Assembly (NCBI GenBank): GCA_017516825.1
Contig: JAFXBC010000002.1
Location: 1 to 44,883 of the forward strand
Length of the DNA: 44,883 nt
Direction: 5' to 3'
DNA from: Clostridia bacterium
GTDB taxonomy: Bacteria > Bacillota > Clostridia > Oscillospirales > CAG-382
Program-made: the position numbers and the translations under genes
The notes under the pieces: generated by a model
What the model saw: only the letters and a program-made list of their open reading frames with translations
Told to the model about the DNA's origin: nothing
Databases searched by the model: none
Shown here: piece by piece, positions 1 through 8,271 of the stretch
Numbering within the stretch: the first letter of the stretch is position 1
Layout: the number at the start of each line of letters is the position of its first letter

Positions 1-190
1 GCCTTCCGTTCGGGTTTACACCACTCACGGAAGTTCGACTCGTCGGGGGTCATTCTGCGGTGGCTTGTTCGTAGCATATTGCGCCCTCCTCGCTCAGGGT
101 GACAAGTAGCCAAAGCGGCTACGACCCGCGCGAGCCAGCCCAACGGGCTGGGTTGCTCAGAGGTGACCAAGTCAGCTGTTCCCCCACACG
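1..190. other. Intergenic DNA with inverted repeats, no gene seen
   Basis: No convincing coding region. Several inverted repeats are visible: CTTCCGT (3-9) with ACGGAAG (27-33); GTCATTCTG (49-57) with CAGGGTGAC (95-103), which pair with G-U wobbles and resemble terminal inverted repeats of small dispersed elements; GTAGCC (106-111) with GGCTAC (117-122); and CCAGCCC (135-141) with GGGCTGG (145-151). GCTCAG-GGTGAC (92-103) recurs imperfectly as GCTCAGAGGTGACC (155-168). This looks like remnant repetitive intergenic sequence; its function is unknown. Confidence 0.4.
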
Positions 191-193
191 AAA

Positions 194-229
194 AAGAAAG
201 GCCCGCCGTGCAGGCGAGCCAATCTTTCT
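194..229 (-). terminator. Rho-independent terminator of the secreted-protein gene
   Basis: Read on the minus strand, AGAAAG, then GGCTCGCC, a TGCAC loop, GGCGGGCC and CTTTCTTTTT form a long hairpin ending in a T run. The single mismatch is a U-G wobble only in the minus-strand RNA (C-A on plus), which favours minus-strand use. It lies 16 bp past the stop of the gene at 245-1507. Confidence 0.75.
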
Positions 230-244
230 AAACAAGAAAGGAAC

Positions 245-1507
245 TTATTCCTCGGGGATCATGGGAGCTACGTAGCTTTCCAGCATATCCAGCAAGGGCT
301 TACCGAAGGGAACGTGGTAATCCATGAAATTCCAGATATCGCCGTTCCATGCCTGACCGTAGATCTCGTTGGTATAGCCGTAGGGATATGCGATGCACTC
401 GTCCCACTGATGGGAGACCACTTCGTTTTCCAAGGTTCTCATCATGTGGACCACCACACGGTATTCGCTTCTGTAATCGTAGTCGGAAGCGGAACCGTAG
501 GTATAGTACTCATCGCAAGCCTTCTTCATGCAGGATTTGAAGGTGTTGTAGATGTTTTCAGCGGTGTCCTGATCGGTGATCACAAGGCTGTCAACCAGCT
601 CTCTGGTAGTTTCCCTGTAAACTTCGATCTTCACCACACGGGAGCCGTCTACGTATTCGGTGGAAACGAAATCCTTTTCGAACGCTTCGTCGTAGAACAG
701 CACGGTTTCGATCTGACAACCACCGTAGCCCGAACGGCAGATCTGCTCGTCGTGGGTGTACAGAGAAATGCTGAAATCGTAGGAATTCAGACGGAGGTAA
801 TCGTATGTTTCCGTAACCCAGCCGTTTTCGGTGTAATCGGTGATGTGTCCGTTGCCGTAAACGCCCTGCAACATACGGTCGCTGTCCGTAGGATCCATAT
901 CCGCAAAGCAGTAGACGGTTTCGGGAAGCCACTGGTCGGGAGCAACGGGATTGCTTCTACCGTTATCGCACATAGCGTCGTGACGAGCGGCAAGACGCGC
1001 CAGAATGATCTCAAATACGTCCTTTTCGGGGTTGGGTGCAGTCCAGAGATCCTGCTTCACGTACTCGTCGGAGGTGTAATACCGATAGCCGTTGTAGGTC
1101 TTCACGGTATACTCGCCGTTCTTCAAAACGCCTACCTCTAAGGTGTGGCAATCGTAGAACATCCGCACAGTCTCCTCCACGATGGCGGTCATCTCCTCCA
1201 GAGAGAGGGTGAGCCATTCGCCGCCGTCACGGCGCTCCTGCAGGAGGGTCAGCTCCTCCAGGGTGAGGAAGGATGCGGTGATCTTGCCGTCCTTTTCCGT
1301 GAGAACGGTGTCTCCCACCGTTTCACCGGGAAGCTCCACGTTCTCCCCCTCCGTGGGAATGTCGGAAACGTCGGGGAGTGCGGAAGCCTCGGGCAGGGGA
1401 GACTCGCCCTCGGTGGCACCTGCCAGAAGCGCCAGACTGCCGGTCAACAGCAGAGCAGACGAGACGACCAATGTCAGGGTGATCCAAAGAAGTTTTTTTG
1501 CTTTCAT
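245..1507 (-). CDS. Secreted protein of unknown function, probable target of the adjacent two-component system
   Basis: 420 residues. I do not recognise the family. The N-terminus is a signal peptide: MKAKK, a hydrophobic stretch over residues 6-29 and an Ala-Gly-Ala cleavage region near residue 30. A short Pro/Glu-rich linker follows (about 31-60), then a soluble, acidic, aromatic-rich domain with many Tyr and Trp and four scattered Cys. No lipobox Cys and no second membrane span, so release to the outside is likely. The start at 1507 is chosen because AAAGGAG lies 8 bp upstream; a longer reading to 1579 has no ribosome site and would put charged residues before the signal peptide. It follows the regulator and kinase genes in the same direction with 123 bp between. 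Its own promoter carries the same 11-bp repeats as the regulator promoter, so control by that regulator is inferred. Confidence 0.8.
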   Translation of the reverse strand: MKAKKLLWITLTLVVSSALLLTGSLALLAGATEGESPLPEASALPDVSDIPTEGENVELPGETVGDTVLTEKDGKITASFLTLEELTLLQERRDGGEWLTLSLEEMTAIVEETVRMFYDCHTLEVGVLKNGEYTVKTYNGYRYYTSDEYVKQDLWTAPNPEKDVFEIILARLAARHDAMCDNGRSNPVAPDQWLPETVYCFADMDPTDSDRMLQGVYGNGHITDYTENGWVTETYDYLRLNSYDFSISLYTHDEQICRSGYGGCQIETVLFYDEAFEKDFVSTEYVDGSRVVKIEVYRETTRELVDSLVITDQDTAENIYNTFKSCMKKACDEYYTYGSASDYDYRSEYRVVVHMMRTLENEVVSHQWDECIAYPYGYTNEIYGQAWNGDIWNFMDYHVPFGKPLLDMLESYVAPMIPEE

Positions 1508-1591
1508 GAGTGTTTTTCTCCTTTCTGAAATAGTAGGTAGGGAAATGACCCATCCCACGTGGGGGTGGGCTTTTCCCATCCTCCGAAAAGA

Positions 1592-1639
1592 AGTATAAAA
1601 GAGAAATGTTCTGGATTTGTTCTGGAATTGTTATGGATT
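1592..1639 (-). promoter_or_regulatory. Activator-type promoter: three 11-bp direct repeats plus -10 box
   Basis: On the plus strand three consecutive 11-mers, TGTTCTGGATT (1607-1617), TGTTCTGGAAT (1618-1628) and TGTTATGGATT (1629-1639), precede, on the minus strand, a TATACT -10 box (1597-1592) with 9 bp between. No good -35 exists at the expected place; the repeats occupy it. Tandem 11-bp half-sites over the -35 are the classic layout for OmpR/PhoB-family activators. The distal unit overlaps the kinase stop codon. Confidence 0.65.
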
Positions 1640-3010
1640 TGTAAGATTTTTCGGCCCCAGCCTCACTTCCGCAACCGTGCCTTCTCCCACGGCGGAGCGG
1701 AAGGTCAGCTCTGCCCCGTGGGCGTCTGCGATCTTGGCACACAGGGAAAGCCCCAATCCCGTGCCCCCTTCACTGCGGGAGCGGGATCTGTCCGTGCGGT
1801 AGAAGGGCTGGGTAATGCGGGCAAGCTGTTCCTTTGTCATCCCCGCGCCGTTGTCGGTAACGGAAAGGAGAATCCCTCCTTCCTCCTCGCGGCAGGCCAG
1901 GGTCACCCTTCCGTCCTGCTTTTGCCTGCAGGCCTTCATGGCGTTTTCCGCCAGGTTGGAAAGTAACATTTCCATCAGCAGAGGGTCGCAAAAAGCCGTG
2001 ACCTCCCGGATCTCTGCGGAAAGCTTTACCCCAAGGGCTTCCGCCTTTGGCAACAGCATCTTTTCCACGCCCCGAAGCAAGTCACCCAATGACGTTTCCT
2101 CTCCGCTGATGCCGTTTTCGCGGATGAAGGCCTCGTCTAACAGCCGTTCCGCGATTTTTTCCAGCCGCTCTGCCTGGGAAATGATGTAATCCGCCGCCTC
2201 TAATTTTTCCTCCTCGGGGATGTTTGCGATCTGCAGGAACTCCGCGTATCCCCGGATGGAAGTGAGGGGAGTACGCATTTCGTGGGCAAGATCGTCCAGC
2301 ATCCGTTGCTTGATGGCGGCGCTTTCCTCCAAACGGCGGGTGTGATCCTCCACGTGCTGTGCCATACGGTTGAAATCCTTCCCCAAAAGGGAAAATTCGT
2401 CCTTCCCGGTGTCGGGGGCACGGACGGCAAAATTCCCTTTGGTCATCTCCTCGGCCACCGCCCGCAAACGCTCCAGGGGGGAGGCCAGCTTTCGAAGCAC
2501 AAAGAACAAGCAAAGGGCCAAAAACAGGGAGGCCAGCAGGGAAACGGGAACGAAGACCGCCGCCAAACGGCTGAAATCCTGGTCCAAATACCCGATGTCC
2601 TTGGCGTAGACCAGGGCGATCTCCCCCTTCTCCAATACCTGGGAGATGAGGTAGTAACGGCCGTCCTCTGTGCGTTGCTCTTTGGTATGCTCCGCCTTGG
2701 GGGGCGTCAACCCCGCAGGCAGGGTGGAGACCGCCTCTCCCTCCGGAAAGGTAAAGGAGAGATAGATCCCCTTCTTTTGGTAAAACGCGCCGTAGGATTC
2801 CATCACCCGTTTTATGCTTTCTTCTCGGGAAAGGTAGGCGATATCGTTGGAGAAGGCCTCCGCGATCACCTTTTCCTCCGCCGCCGCGATGTCCTTGGCG
2901 GCAGACACGTTGTTTTCGTAGGTGTAAAAAGCAAGGGAGAAGATGCCTGCATTCAGGATCACCAAAAACAGCACCAAGGTCACCAAATACGTTTTCTCTC
3001 TGAATTTCAT
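1631..3010 (-). CDS. Two-component sensor histidine kinase
   Basis: 459 residues. Membrane sensor kinase that autophosphorylates and passes phosphate to the response regulator encoded just upstream (3063-3728). Order: TM1 at about 8-30; extracellular sensor of about 120 residues (31-148); TM2 at about 150-172; HAMP at about 173-226; HisKA with LAHEMRTPLTSIRGY and phospho-acceptor His243; HATPase_c with N box NLAENAMKA (about 352-360), G1 box DNGAGM (386-391) and G2 box GGTGLGLSL (415-423). All catalytic boxes are intact. Length and layout are normal for the EnvZ/PhoR-like class. The gap to the regulator gene is 52 bp, so co-transcription is likely. The signal sensed cannot be read from the sequence. 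Confidence 0.95.
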   Translation of the reverse strand: MKFREKTYLVTLVLFLVILNAGIFSLAFYTYENNVSAAKDIAAAEEKVIAEAFSNDIAYLSREESIKRVMESYGAFYQKKGIYLSFTFPEGEAVSTLPAGLTPPKAEHTKEQRTEDGRYYLISQVLEKGEIALVYAKDIGYLDQDFSRLAAVFVPVSLLASLFLALCLFFVLRKLASPLERLRAVAEEMTKGNFAVRAPDTGKDEFSLLGKDFNRMAQHVEDHTRRLEESAAIKQRMLDDLAHEMRTPLTSIRGYAEFLQIANIPEEEKLEAADYIISQAERLEKIAERLLDEAFIRENGISGEETSLGDLLRGVEKMLLPKAEALGVKLSAEIREVTAFCDPLLMEMLLSNLAENAMKACRQKQDGRVTLACREEEGGILLSVTDNGAGMTKEQLARITQPFYRTDRSRSRSEGGTGLGLSLCAKIADAHGAELTFRSAVGEGTVAEVRLGPKNLTNP

Positions 3011-3062
3011 AGATTCGATATCCTTCTTTTTTCTTCTCCAAATAGATTTTCTTTGATGCTCC

Positions 3063-3728
3063 CTACGTCAATTCAAACCGATACCCCATTTTGTACAGGG
3101 TCTTCAGGCGGTCCTTCAAATCCAGCTTGGCACGGATCTGGCGGATATGTACGTCCACGGTGCGGGATTCCCCCTCGTAGTCGTATCCCCACACCAGGGT
3201 CAACAGCTTTTCTCGGGAAAGCACGATGTTCCGATTTAAGATCAAGGTCTCCAGAAGACAGTATTCCTTGGGAGTGAGGCAGACCTCCAGCCCCTTGCGG
3301 AACACCTTCTTGGAGGAAAAGCGTACCTCGATATCGTCGAAAAACAGACTTTCCTCCTCCTTCATGGTCCGCCGCAGAACTGCCTGCACCCGCAACAGCA
3401 GCTCTCTCAGCACGAAGGGCTTGGAGATGTAATCGTCCGCCCCCAGGGACAACCCCTTCAAGCGGTCGTCGATGCTTTCCTTGGCGGTCAAAAAGATCAC
3501 GGGGGTGGCCAGCTTCAGGCGGAGCCTCACCAGCTCCAACAGCTCAAACCCGTCCTTCCCCGGGAGCATCACGTCAAACACCATGAGATCAAAGGGATTC
3601 TCCATGATGATCTCCGCGGCCTCGTCCCCGTCGGATGCCTCCATGCAGATGTGTCCCATCAGCTCCAGATTCCGCTTGATGAGATTGCGGATAGGCTTTT
3701 CGTCCTCTACGATGAGTATTTTTGCCAT
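3063..3728 (-). CDS. OmpR/PhoB-family response regulator
   Basis: 221 residues. N-terminal receiver domain (1-118) with the acidic pair E8/D9, phospho-acceptor Asp52 (VFDVMLPG), Thr81 and Lys83 (FLTAKES). C-terminal winged-helix DNA-binding domain at about 125-221, with the usual LTPKEYCLLETL start and the TVDVHIRQIRAKL recognition-helix region. Family knowledge: such proteins dimerise on phosphorylation and bind tandem 11-bp direct repeats. Exactly that kind of repeat is present upstream of this gene and of the secreted-protein gene. AAAGGAGG lies 7 bp before the ATG. It is the first gene of the regulator-kinase pair. Confidence 0.95.
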   Translation of the reverse strand: MAKILIVEDEKPIRNLIKRNLELMGHICMEASDGDEAAEIIMENPFDLMVFDVMLPGKDGFELLELVRLRLKLATPVIFLTAKESIDDRLKGLSLGADDYISKPFVLRELLLRVQAVLRRTMKEEESLFFDDIEVRFSSKKVFRKGLEVCLTPKEYCLLETLILNRNIVLSREKLLTLVWGYDYEGESRTVDVHIRQIRAKLDLKDRLKTLYKMGYRFELT

Positions 3729-3749
3729 GCATTCGCCTCCTTTGGGGAG

Positions 3750-3786
3750 ATTCTACACCCCAAATGTTTTGGATTTGTTATGAAAA
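3750..3786 (-). promoter_or_regulatory. Autoregulatory promoter candidate of the response regulator: two 11-bp repeats plus -10
   Basis: TGTTTTGGATT (3765-3775) and the weaker TGTTATGAAAA (3776-3786), written on plus, match the repeats at 1607-1639. On minus they are followed after 9 bp by TAGAAT (3755-3750) as -10 box, the same 9-bp gap as at the secreted gene. This suggests positive autoregulation. Confidence 0.6.
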
Positions 3787-3787
3787 T

Positions 3788-3817
3788 AGGATACCACGAA
3801 AGAAATTTTCCTGTCAA
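3788..3817 (-). promoter_or_regulatory. Possible basal promoter of the regulator-kinase pair
   Basis: On minus, TTGACA (3817-3812) and TATCCT (3793-3788) with an 18-bp spacer. It lies upstream of the repeat-controlled promoter and could supply basal transcription. Sequence match only. Confidence 0.45.
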
Positions 3818-3829
3818 CCTTTTTTTCTC

Positions 3830-3858
3830 TTGCCATGGAAAGAAAAATGTGGTAAACT
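3830..3858 (+). promoter_or_regulatory. Sigma-A-type promoter of the nucleoside-salvage operon
   Basis: TTGCCA (3830-3835), 17-bp spacer, TAAACT (3853-3858). The deoC start is 33 bp downstream. The promoter is divergent from the regulator promoter. No clear DeoR-type operator palindrome was seen. Confidence 0.6.
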
Positions 3859-3890
3859 ATAAAAAAGTATGCAAAGGAGCGTAATTGATT

Positions 3891-4577
3891 ATGGAACTGA
3901 AGGAGCTTCTTTCCCACGTGGATCATACCCTTTTGGCGGTGGATTGCACCTGGGATCAGATCAAAACCATCTGTGACGACGGCATGACCTATGGCACGGC
4001 CTCCGTCTGTATCCCCGCCGCCTTCGTGAAAAGAGCCAAGGCCTACGTGGGGGACCGTCTGGCAATTTGTACCGTTATCGGCTTCCCCAACGGCTATTCC
4101 ACCCCCGAGGCAAAGGCTTACGAGGCCTTCGACGCCGTACAGAACGGTGCCGACGAGATCGATATGGTGATCCACGTGGGCGCCTTGAAGGAAGGGCTGG
4201 ACGACCAAGTGGAGGAGGAGATCCGCCTGGTGAAAAAGCATTGCGACGGAAAGATCTTAAAGGTGATCATCGAGACCTGCCTCCTCACCCGGGAAGAAAA
4301 GATCCGTATGTGCGGCATCGTCTCCCGTGCAGGGGCGGATTATATCAAGACCTCCACAGGCTTCTCCAAGGGCGGGGCCACCCGTGAGGACGTTGCCCTG
4401 ATGAAAGCCCACGTTGCCCCCCACGTGAAGGTGAAGGCCGCAGGAGGTATTTCCTCCCTGCAGGATGCAGAAGACTTTTTGGCCCTGGGCGCCGACAGAT
4501 TGGGCACCAGCAGAATCGTAAAGATCGTAAAGATCGTAAAGGAGAACAAAAATGATGTACCCGACACCTCATATTAA
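3891..4577 (+). CDS. deoC: Deoxyribose-phosphate aldolase
   Basis: 228 residues. Cytosolic class I aldolase cleaving 2-deoxyribose-5-phosphate to acetaldehyde and glyceraldehyde-3-phosphate, the last step of deoxynucleoside breakdown. Schiff-base Lys153 sits in YIKTSTG, with partner residues Asp91 (DEIDMV) and Lys182 (KVKAAGG). Length is normal. AAAGGAG (3873-3879) is 11 bp from the ATG at 3891; an in-frame TTG at 3885 is 5 bp from it and cannot be fully excluded. The C-terminus reads IVKIVKIVK because of a 9-bp tandem repeat in the DNA (4515-4541). The coding end overlaps the start of deoD by 26 bp, so the two are probably translationally coupled. First gene of the operon. Confidence 0.96.
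   Translation: MELKELLSHVDHTLLAVDCTWDQIKTICDDGMTYGTASVCIPAAFVKRAKAYVGDRLAICTVIGFPNGYSTPEAKAYEAFDAVQNGADEIDMVIHVGALKEGLDDQVEEEIRLVKKHCDGKILKVIIETCLLTREEKIRMCGIVSRAGADYIKTSTGFSKGGATREDVALMKAHVAPHVKVKAAGGISSLQDAEDFLALGADRLGTSRIVKIVKIVKENKNDVPDTSY
4515..4544 (+). repeat. Three tandem 9-bp repeats carrying the deoD ribosome-binding site
   Basis: ATCGTAAAG occurs three times head to tail (4515-4523, 4524-4532, 4533-4541). The last unit plus the following GAG creates AAAGGAG (4538-4544), 7 bp before the deoD ATG. Unit-number changes would keep the deoC frame and only lengthen or shorten its tail. Confidence 0.9.
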
Positions 4578-5283
4578 AGCCACTCCCGAGCAGTTCGGCA
4601 AGACCGTTCTGATGCCCGGCGACCCCAACCGCTCCCGCTTCATTGCGGAGACCTTTTTGAAAGACGCCGTTTTGGTGAACAACGTCCGCGGCGTACAGGG
4701 CTACACCGGCTTCTATAAGGACGTTCCCGTTTCCGTTATGGCCAGCGGCATGGGGATGCCCTCCATCGGCATCTATTCCCACGAGCTGTTCAACGTCTTT
4801 GACGTGGACAACATCATCCGCGTGGGCAGTGCGGGAAGCATTCAGAAGGACGTGAAGGTGATGGACGTGATCATCGGCATGGGCGCTTGCACCGATTCCA
4901 ACTTCGGTATGCAGTTCCGCCTCCCCGGCACCTTCGCTCCCATTGCGGACTTTGGTCTGCTTTCCAAGTGCGTGGAAAAGGCCAAGGCTCTGAACATGGA
5001 CAACTACCACGTGGGCAACGTGCTGTCCTCCGACCTGTTCTACGAGGACAACCTGAACCTTCCCGGCTATATGCAGTCCGTGGAGCTTTGGGGCAAGATG
5101 GGGGTTCTGGCCTTTGAAATGGAATCTGCCGCCCTGTATATGAACGCCTCCCGCTACGGCAAGCACGCCTTGGGCATCTTCACCGTGTCCAACCATATCC
5201 TCACAGGGGAGGATCTCACCCCCGAGCAGAGGGAGACCACCTTTACGGACATGATCACCCTGGCTTTGGAAACCGCCGTATGA
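4552..5283 (+). CDS. deoD: Purine-nucleoside phosphorylase, DeoD type
   Basis: 243 residues. Splits purine (deoxy)nucleosides with phosphate into free base and (deoxy)ribose-1-phosphate. Typical features of the hexameric DeoD class: N-terminal TPHIKA, phosphate-binding [10 protein letters not shown], the VGSAGS loop, and the EMESAALY substrate-binding motif. Two adjacent ATGs exist (4552 and 4555); the first is 7 bp from AAAGGAG. It starts inside the end of deoC and ends in an ATGA overlap with deoB. It supplies deoxyribose-1-phosphate for DeoB. Confidence 0.96.
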   Translation: MMYPTPHIKATPEQFGKTVLMPGDPNRSRFIAETFLKDAVLVNNVRGVQGYTGFYKDVPVSVMASGMGMPSIGIYSHELFNVFDVDNIIRVGSAGSIQKDVKVMDVIIGMGACTDSNFGMQFRLPGTFAPIADFGLLSKCVEKAKALNMDNYHVGNVLSSDLFYEDNLNLPGYMQSVELWGKMGVLAFEMESAALYMNASRYGKHALGIFTVSNHILTGEDLTPEQRETTFTDMITLALETAV

Positions 5284-6440
5284 GCAGACGAGTCTTTTTG
5301 ATCGTTTTGGACAGCGTTGGCATCGGAGAAGCCAAGGATGCCGCCGCTTTCGGTGACGTAGGGGCCCATACCGTAAAGAGTATTTCTTCTTCTCCTTATT
5401 TTGCCATCCCCAACCTGCTGTCCTTGGGATTTGGGAATATTCCCGGGCTTTCCTTCCTGGGAACCACCCCCGCACCCCTTGCCGCCTACGCCAGAGTTCA
5501 AGAGCAGAGCGCGGGGAAGGACACCACCATCGGACATTGGGAGATCGCGGGGCTGTTGTCTCCCCGTCCCTTGCCCACCTACCCGGAGGGCTTTCCCCAA
5601 GAGCTTTTGGCAGAGTTTTCCCGCCGCGTGGGCAGGGAGGTGCTTTGCAACAAGCCCTATTCCGGCACGGAAGTCATCAAGGACTACGGCGACGAGCACG
5701 TAAAGACCGGGGCACTCATCGTCTACACCAGCGCTGACAGCGTGTTCCAGATCGCCGCCCATGAGGAGATCGTTCCCGTGGAGATCTTGTACGAATACTG
5801 CCGCATCGCCCGTGAGCTCCTTACAGGGGAGCACGCCGTGGGCAGAGTCATAGCCCGCCCCTTCCTGGGGGAAAGCGGCAATTACAAGCGCACCGCCAAC
5901 CGACGGGATTTCTCTCTTGAGCCCACGGGGGAGACGGTGCTGGATGTTTTGCAAAAGGAGGGCTTTGACGTCCTTTCCATCGGCAAGATCCGCGACATCT
6001 TCGCAGGGAGAGGGATCACCGAGAGCCATCCCACCCACGGCAACGGGGAGGGGATGGAAGTACTGTCGGGGCTGCAAAAGAAAGACTTCCACGGGCTTTG
6101 CTTTGCCAATTTGGTGGATTTCGATATGCTTTACGGACACCGCAACGATATCGACGGCTACGCAAAGGCACTTTCCGCCTTTGACGCATGGCTGCCTTCC
6201 TTCCTTGCGGAAATGCGGGAGGAGGATCTCCTTCTCATCACCGCCGACCACGGCTGTGACCCGGGAGATATCTCCACCGACCACACCCGTGAGAACGTGC
6301 CTCTTTTGCTTTACGGCAAGAGCGTAACCCCCGTGGATTTGGGGGCGCGGAACACCTTTGCGGATATCGCCGCCACCGTGGCGGATTACCTGGGGGTTCC
6401 CTACGCTACCCACGGAACTGCCATCAAGGAGGTCTTTTGA
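5280..6440 (+). CDS. deoB: Phosphopentomutase
   Basis: 386 residues. Alkaline-phosphatase-superfamily enzyme converting (deoxy)ribose-1-phosphate to the 5-phosphate, which feeds DeoC. Metal-binding start LDSVGIGEAKDA (residues about 9-20), the phosphorylated Thr region GKDTTIGHWE, and the C-terminal metal cluster ITADHGCDPG followed by DISTDHTRE. Full length for the family. The ATG overlaps the deoD stop in ATGA. Its last codons contain AAGGAGGT, the ribosome-binding site of cdd. Confidence 0.96.
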   Translation: MSRRVFLIVLDSVGIGEAKDAAAFGDVGAHTVKSISSSPYFAIPNLLSLGFGNIPGLSFLGTTPAPLAAYARVQEQSAGKDTTIGHWEIAGLLSPRPLPTYPEGFPQELLAEFSRRVGREVLCNKPYSGTEVIKDYGDEHVKTGALIVYTSADSVFQIAAHEEIVPVEILYEYCRIARELLTGEHAVGRVIARPFLGESGNYKRTANRRDFSLEPTGETVLDVLQKEGFDVLSIGKIRDIFAGRGITESHPTHGNGEGMEVLSGLQKKDFHGLCFANLVDFDMLYGHRNDIDGYAKALSAFDAWLPSFLAEMREEDLLLITADHGCDPGDISTDHTRENVPLLLYGKSVTPVDLGARNTFADIAATVADYLGVPYATHGTAIKEVF

Positions 6441-6441
6441 T

Positions 6442-6825
6442 ATGACCGATCAACAGCTTTTGACTTTAGCTGGGGAGGCGAGAACCCACGCTTACACCCC
6501 CTATTCCCGGTTCGCCGTGGGGGCGGCCTTGCTGTGTCAGGACGGCACCGTCTACACAGGCTGTAACATCGAAAACGCCGCCTTTACCCCCACCGTCTGC
6601 GCGGAACGCACCGCCTTCTTCAAGGCCATCTACGACGGCAAGCGGGAATTTACCGCTATCGCCGTGGTGGGCGGCAAAGAGGGCACCCCCGACGGAACCG
6701 CCTTCCCCTGCGGTGTCTGCCGTCAGGTCATGGCGGAGTTCTGCAACGAGGAGTTCCGTATCATCACCCCCGAGGGTAGCTATTCCTTCGGGGAGATCCT
6801 GCCCCACGCCTTCGGAGGCTTTTGA
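6442..6825 (+). CDS. cdd: Cytidine deaminase
   Basis: 127 residues. Hydrolytic deamination of cytidine and deoxycytidine to uridine and deoxyuridine, which Pdp then splits. Zinc ligands Cys53, Cys90 and Cys93 with catalytic Glu55 are seen in TVCAERTA and PCGVCRQV; this is the short homotetrameric Cys3 class. The start at 6442 is set by AAGGAGGT (6426-6433), 8 bp upstream; longer in-frame readings run into deoB. One base separates it from the deoB stop. Confidence 0.96.
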   Translation: MTDQQLLTLAGEARTHAYTPYSRFAVGAALLCQDGTVYTGCNIENAAFTPTVCAERTAFFKAIYDGKREFTAIAVVGGKEGTPDGTAFPCGVCRQVMAEFCNEEFRIITPEGSYSFGEILPHAFGGF

Positions 6826-6876
6826 TTTCTTCGTGTCTCCCTGAGCGAAAAGGGTGTTAGAAAGGATTTTTTGACT

Positions 6877-8175
6877 ATGTATCGTATGTACGACATCATC
6901 ACCAAAAAGAAGCACGGCGAGCCCCTTTCGGAAGGGGAGATCCGCTTCTTTGTGGAAGGGTATACCAAGGGCACCATACCCCACGAGCAGGCCTCGGCCT
7001 TGTGTATGGCCATCTGCTTTAGGGGGATGACCATGGAGGAGACCGCTATCCTCACCGACGCCATGGCAAATTCCGGAGACACGGTGGATCTTTCCGCCTT
7101 CGGAGATCTTTCCGTGGATAAGCACAGCACCGGCGGGGTGGGGGATAAGACCACCCTGATCCTGGCCCCCTTGGTGGCAAGCCTTGGCGGCAAGGTGGCA
7201 AAAATGTCCGGCAGAGGGCTGGGACACACCGGGGGCACGGTGGATAAATTGGAATCCATTCCCGGCTACCGCACCTCTCTTTCTCCCGAGGAGTTTTTTG
7301 AAATTTCAAACCGCGTAGGGGTCTGCGTGGTGGGGCAAAGCGGTGTGCTGGCTCCTGCGGATAAAAAGCTGTACGCCCTGCGGGACGTGACTGCTACCGT
7401 GGACTGTATGCCCCTCATCGCTTCCTCCATTATGAGCAAGAAGCTGGCAGGGGGCGCAAAATCCATCGTCTTAGACGTAAAATGCGGCAGTGGAGCCTTT
7501 ATGAAGACTCCCGAGGCGGCGGCAGAGCTGGCCGACGCCATGGTGCAGGTGGGACAGGCTTGCGGCAGAAACGTCCGCGCCCTGATCACCAATATGGACG
7601 TCCCTCTGGGGACCCATATCGGCAACGCCTTGGAGGTGAAGGAAGCGATCTCCGTCTTGCGCGGAGAACAGCAGGACGACCTCTATCGGGTGTGCATCGC
7701 CCTGGCCGCCAATATGCTCTCCCTTTGCATGGGCTGGAGCTTGGAAGAAGCGGAAACCAAGTGTATGGAAGCCATCCGCGACGGCAGAGCCTACCGCAAG
7801 CTGTTGGAGTGGATCGCCGCCCAGGGCGGGGATATCTCCGTCCTGGAGGACACCACCCTATTGCCCGCATCCCCCGTGTGCTACGCCCTCACTTCCCGGG
7901 AGGAGGGCTACCTTGCTCACATGGAGACAGACGGCATCGGCACGGCGGCTTGCCTGCTGGGAGCGGGAAGAGCCAAAAAGGAGGATACCATCGATCCCGC
8001 GGCAGGCATCGTTCTTTGTGCCAATGTGGGGGATTACGTCAAAGCAGGAGAGCCCCTGGCCTACCTGCATACCGGAGACGAAGCCCTGCTTCCCGCCGCA
8101 GAAAAGGCGTTCCTTGCAAGTCTGACCTATTCCTCCGCCCGCCCCGATGAAAAACCGCTTATTTTTATGCGGTAA
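6877..8175 (+). CDS. pdp: Pyrimidine-nucleoside (thymidine/uridine) phosphorylase
   Basis: 432 residues. Phosphorolysis of pyrimidine nucleosides, giving base and (deoxy)ribose-1-phosphate. The family signature is present: KHSTGGVGDKTTL followed by SGRGLGHTGGT, which bind phosphate and substrate, then the C-terminal alpha/beta domain. The sequence cannot decide between strict thymidine phosphorylase (DeoA) and broad-range Pdp; Pdp is usual in Bacillota. ATG at 6877 with AAAGGA 10 bp upstream; a TTG at 6871 is too close to it. Last gene of the salvage operon; no clear terminator follows before the next promoter at 8210. Confidence 0.94.
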   Translation: MYRMYDIITKKKHGEPLSEGEIRFFVEGYTKGTIPHEQASALCMAICFRGMTMEETAILTDAMANSGDTVDLSAFGDLSVDKHSTGGVGDKTTLILAPLVASLGGKVAKMSGRGLGHTGGTVDKLESIPGYRTSLSPEEFFEISNRVGVCVVGQSGVLAPADKKLYALRDVTATVDCMPLIASSIMSKKLAGGAKSIVLDVKCGSGAFMKTPEAAAELADAMVQVGQACGRNVRALITNMDVPLGTHIGNALEVKEAISVLRGEQQDDLYRVCIALAANMLSLCMGWSLEEAETKCMEAIRDGRAYRKLLEWIAAQGGDISVLEDTTLLPASPVCYALTSREEGYLAHMETDGIGTAACLLGAGRAKKEDTIDPAAGIVLCANVGDYVKAGEPLAYLHTGDEALLPAAEKAFLASLTYSSARPDEKPLIFMR

Positions 8176-8209
8176 ATCAAAAGGAGAGAGGAATTCTACT
8201 GTAAGTTTA

Positions 8210-8238
8210 TTGACAAACGGGGGAAAATCGTGTATACT
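8210..8238 (+). promoter_or_regulatory. Strong sigma-A-type promoter
   Basis: TTGACA (8210-8215), exact 17-bp spacer, TATACT (8233-8238). Start codon of the downstream membrane-protein gene at 8272. Confidence 0.85.
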
Positions 8239-8271
8239 GCTTCACGAAAAGAATGAAATGAGGAATTGCTT

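Noticed and set aside
3885..3890. TTG start two codons upstream of deoC ATG
   Set aside because: Possible from spacing, but the ATG is preferred and homologues begin at about that point; the difference is only two residues.
5154..6413. Open frame of 419 codons opposite deoB
   Set aside because: Shadow frame; deoB motifs are intact on the plus strand and the operon overlaps fit.
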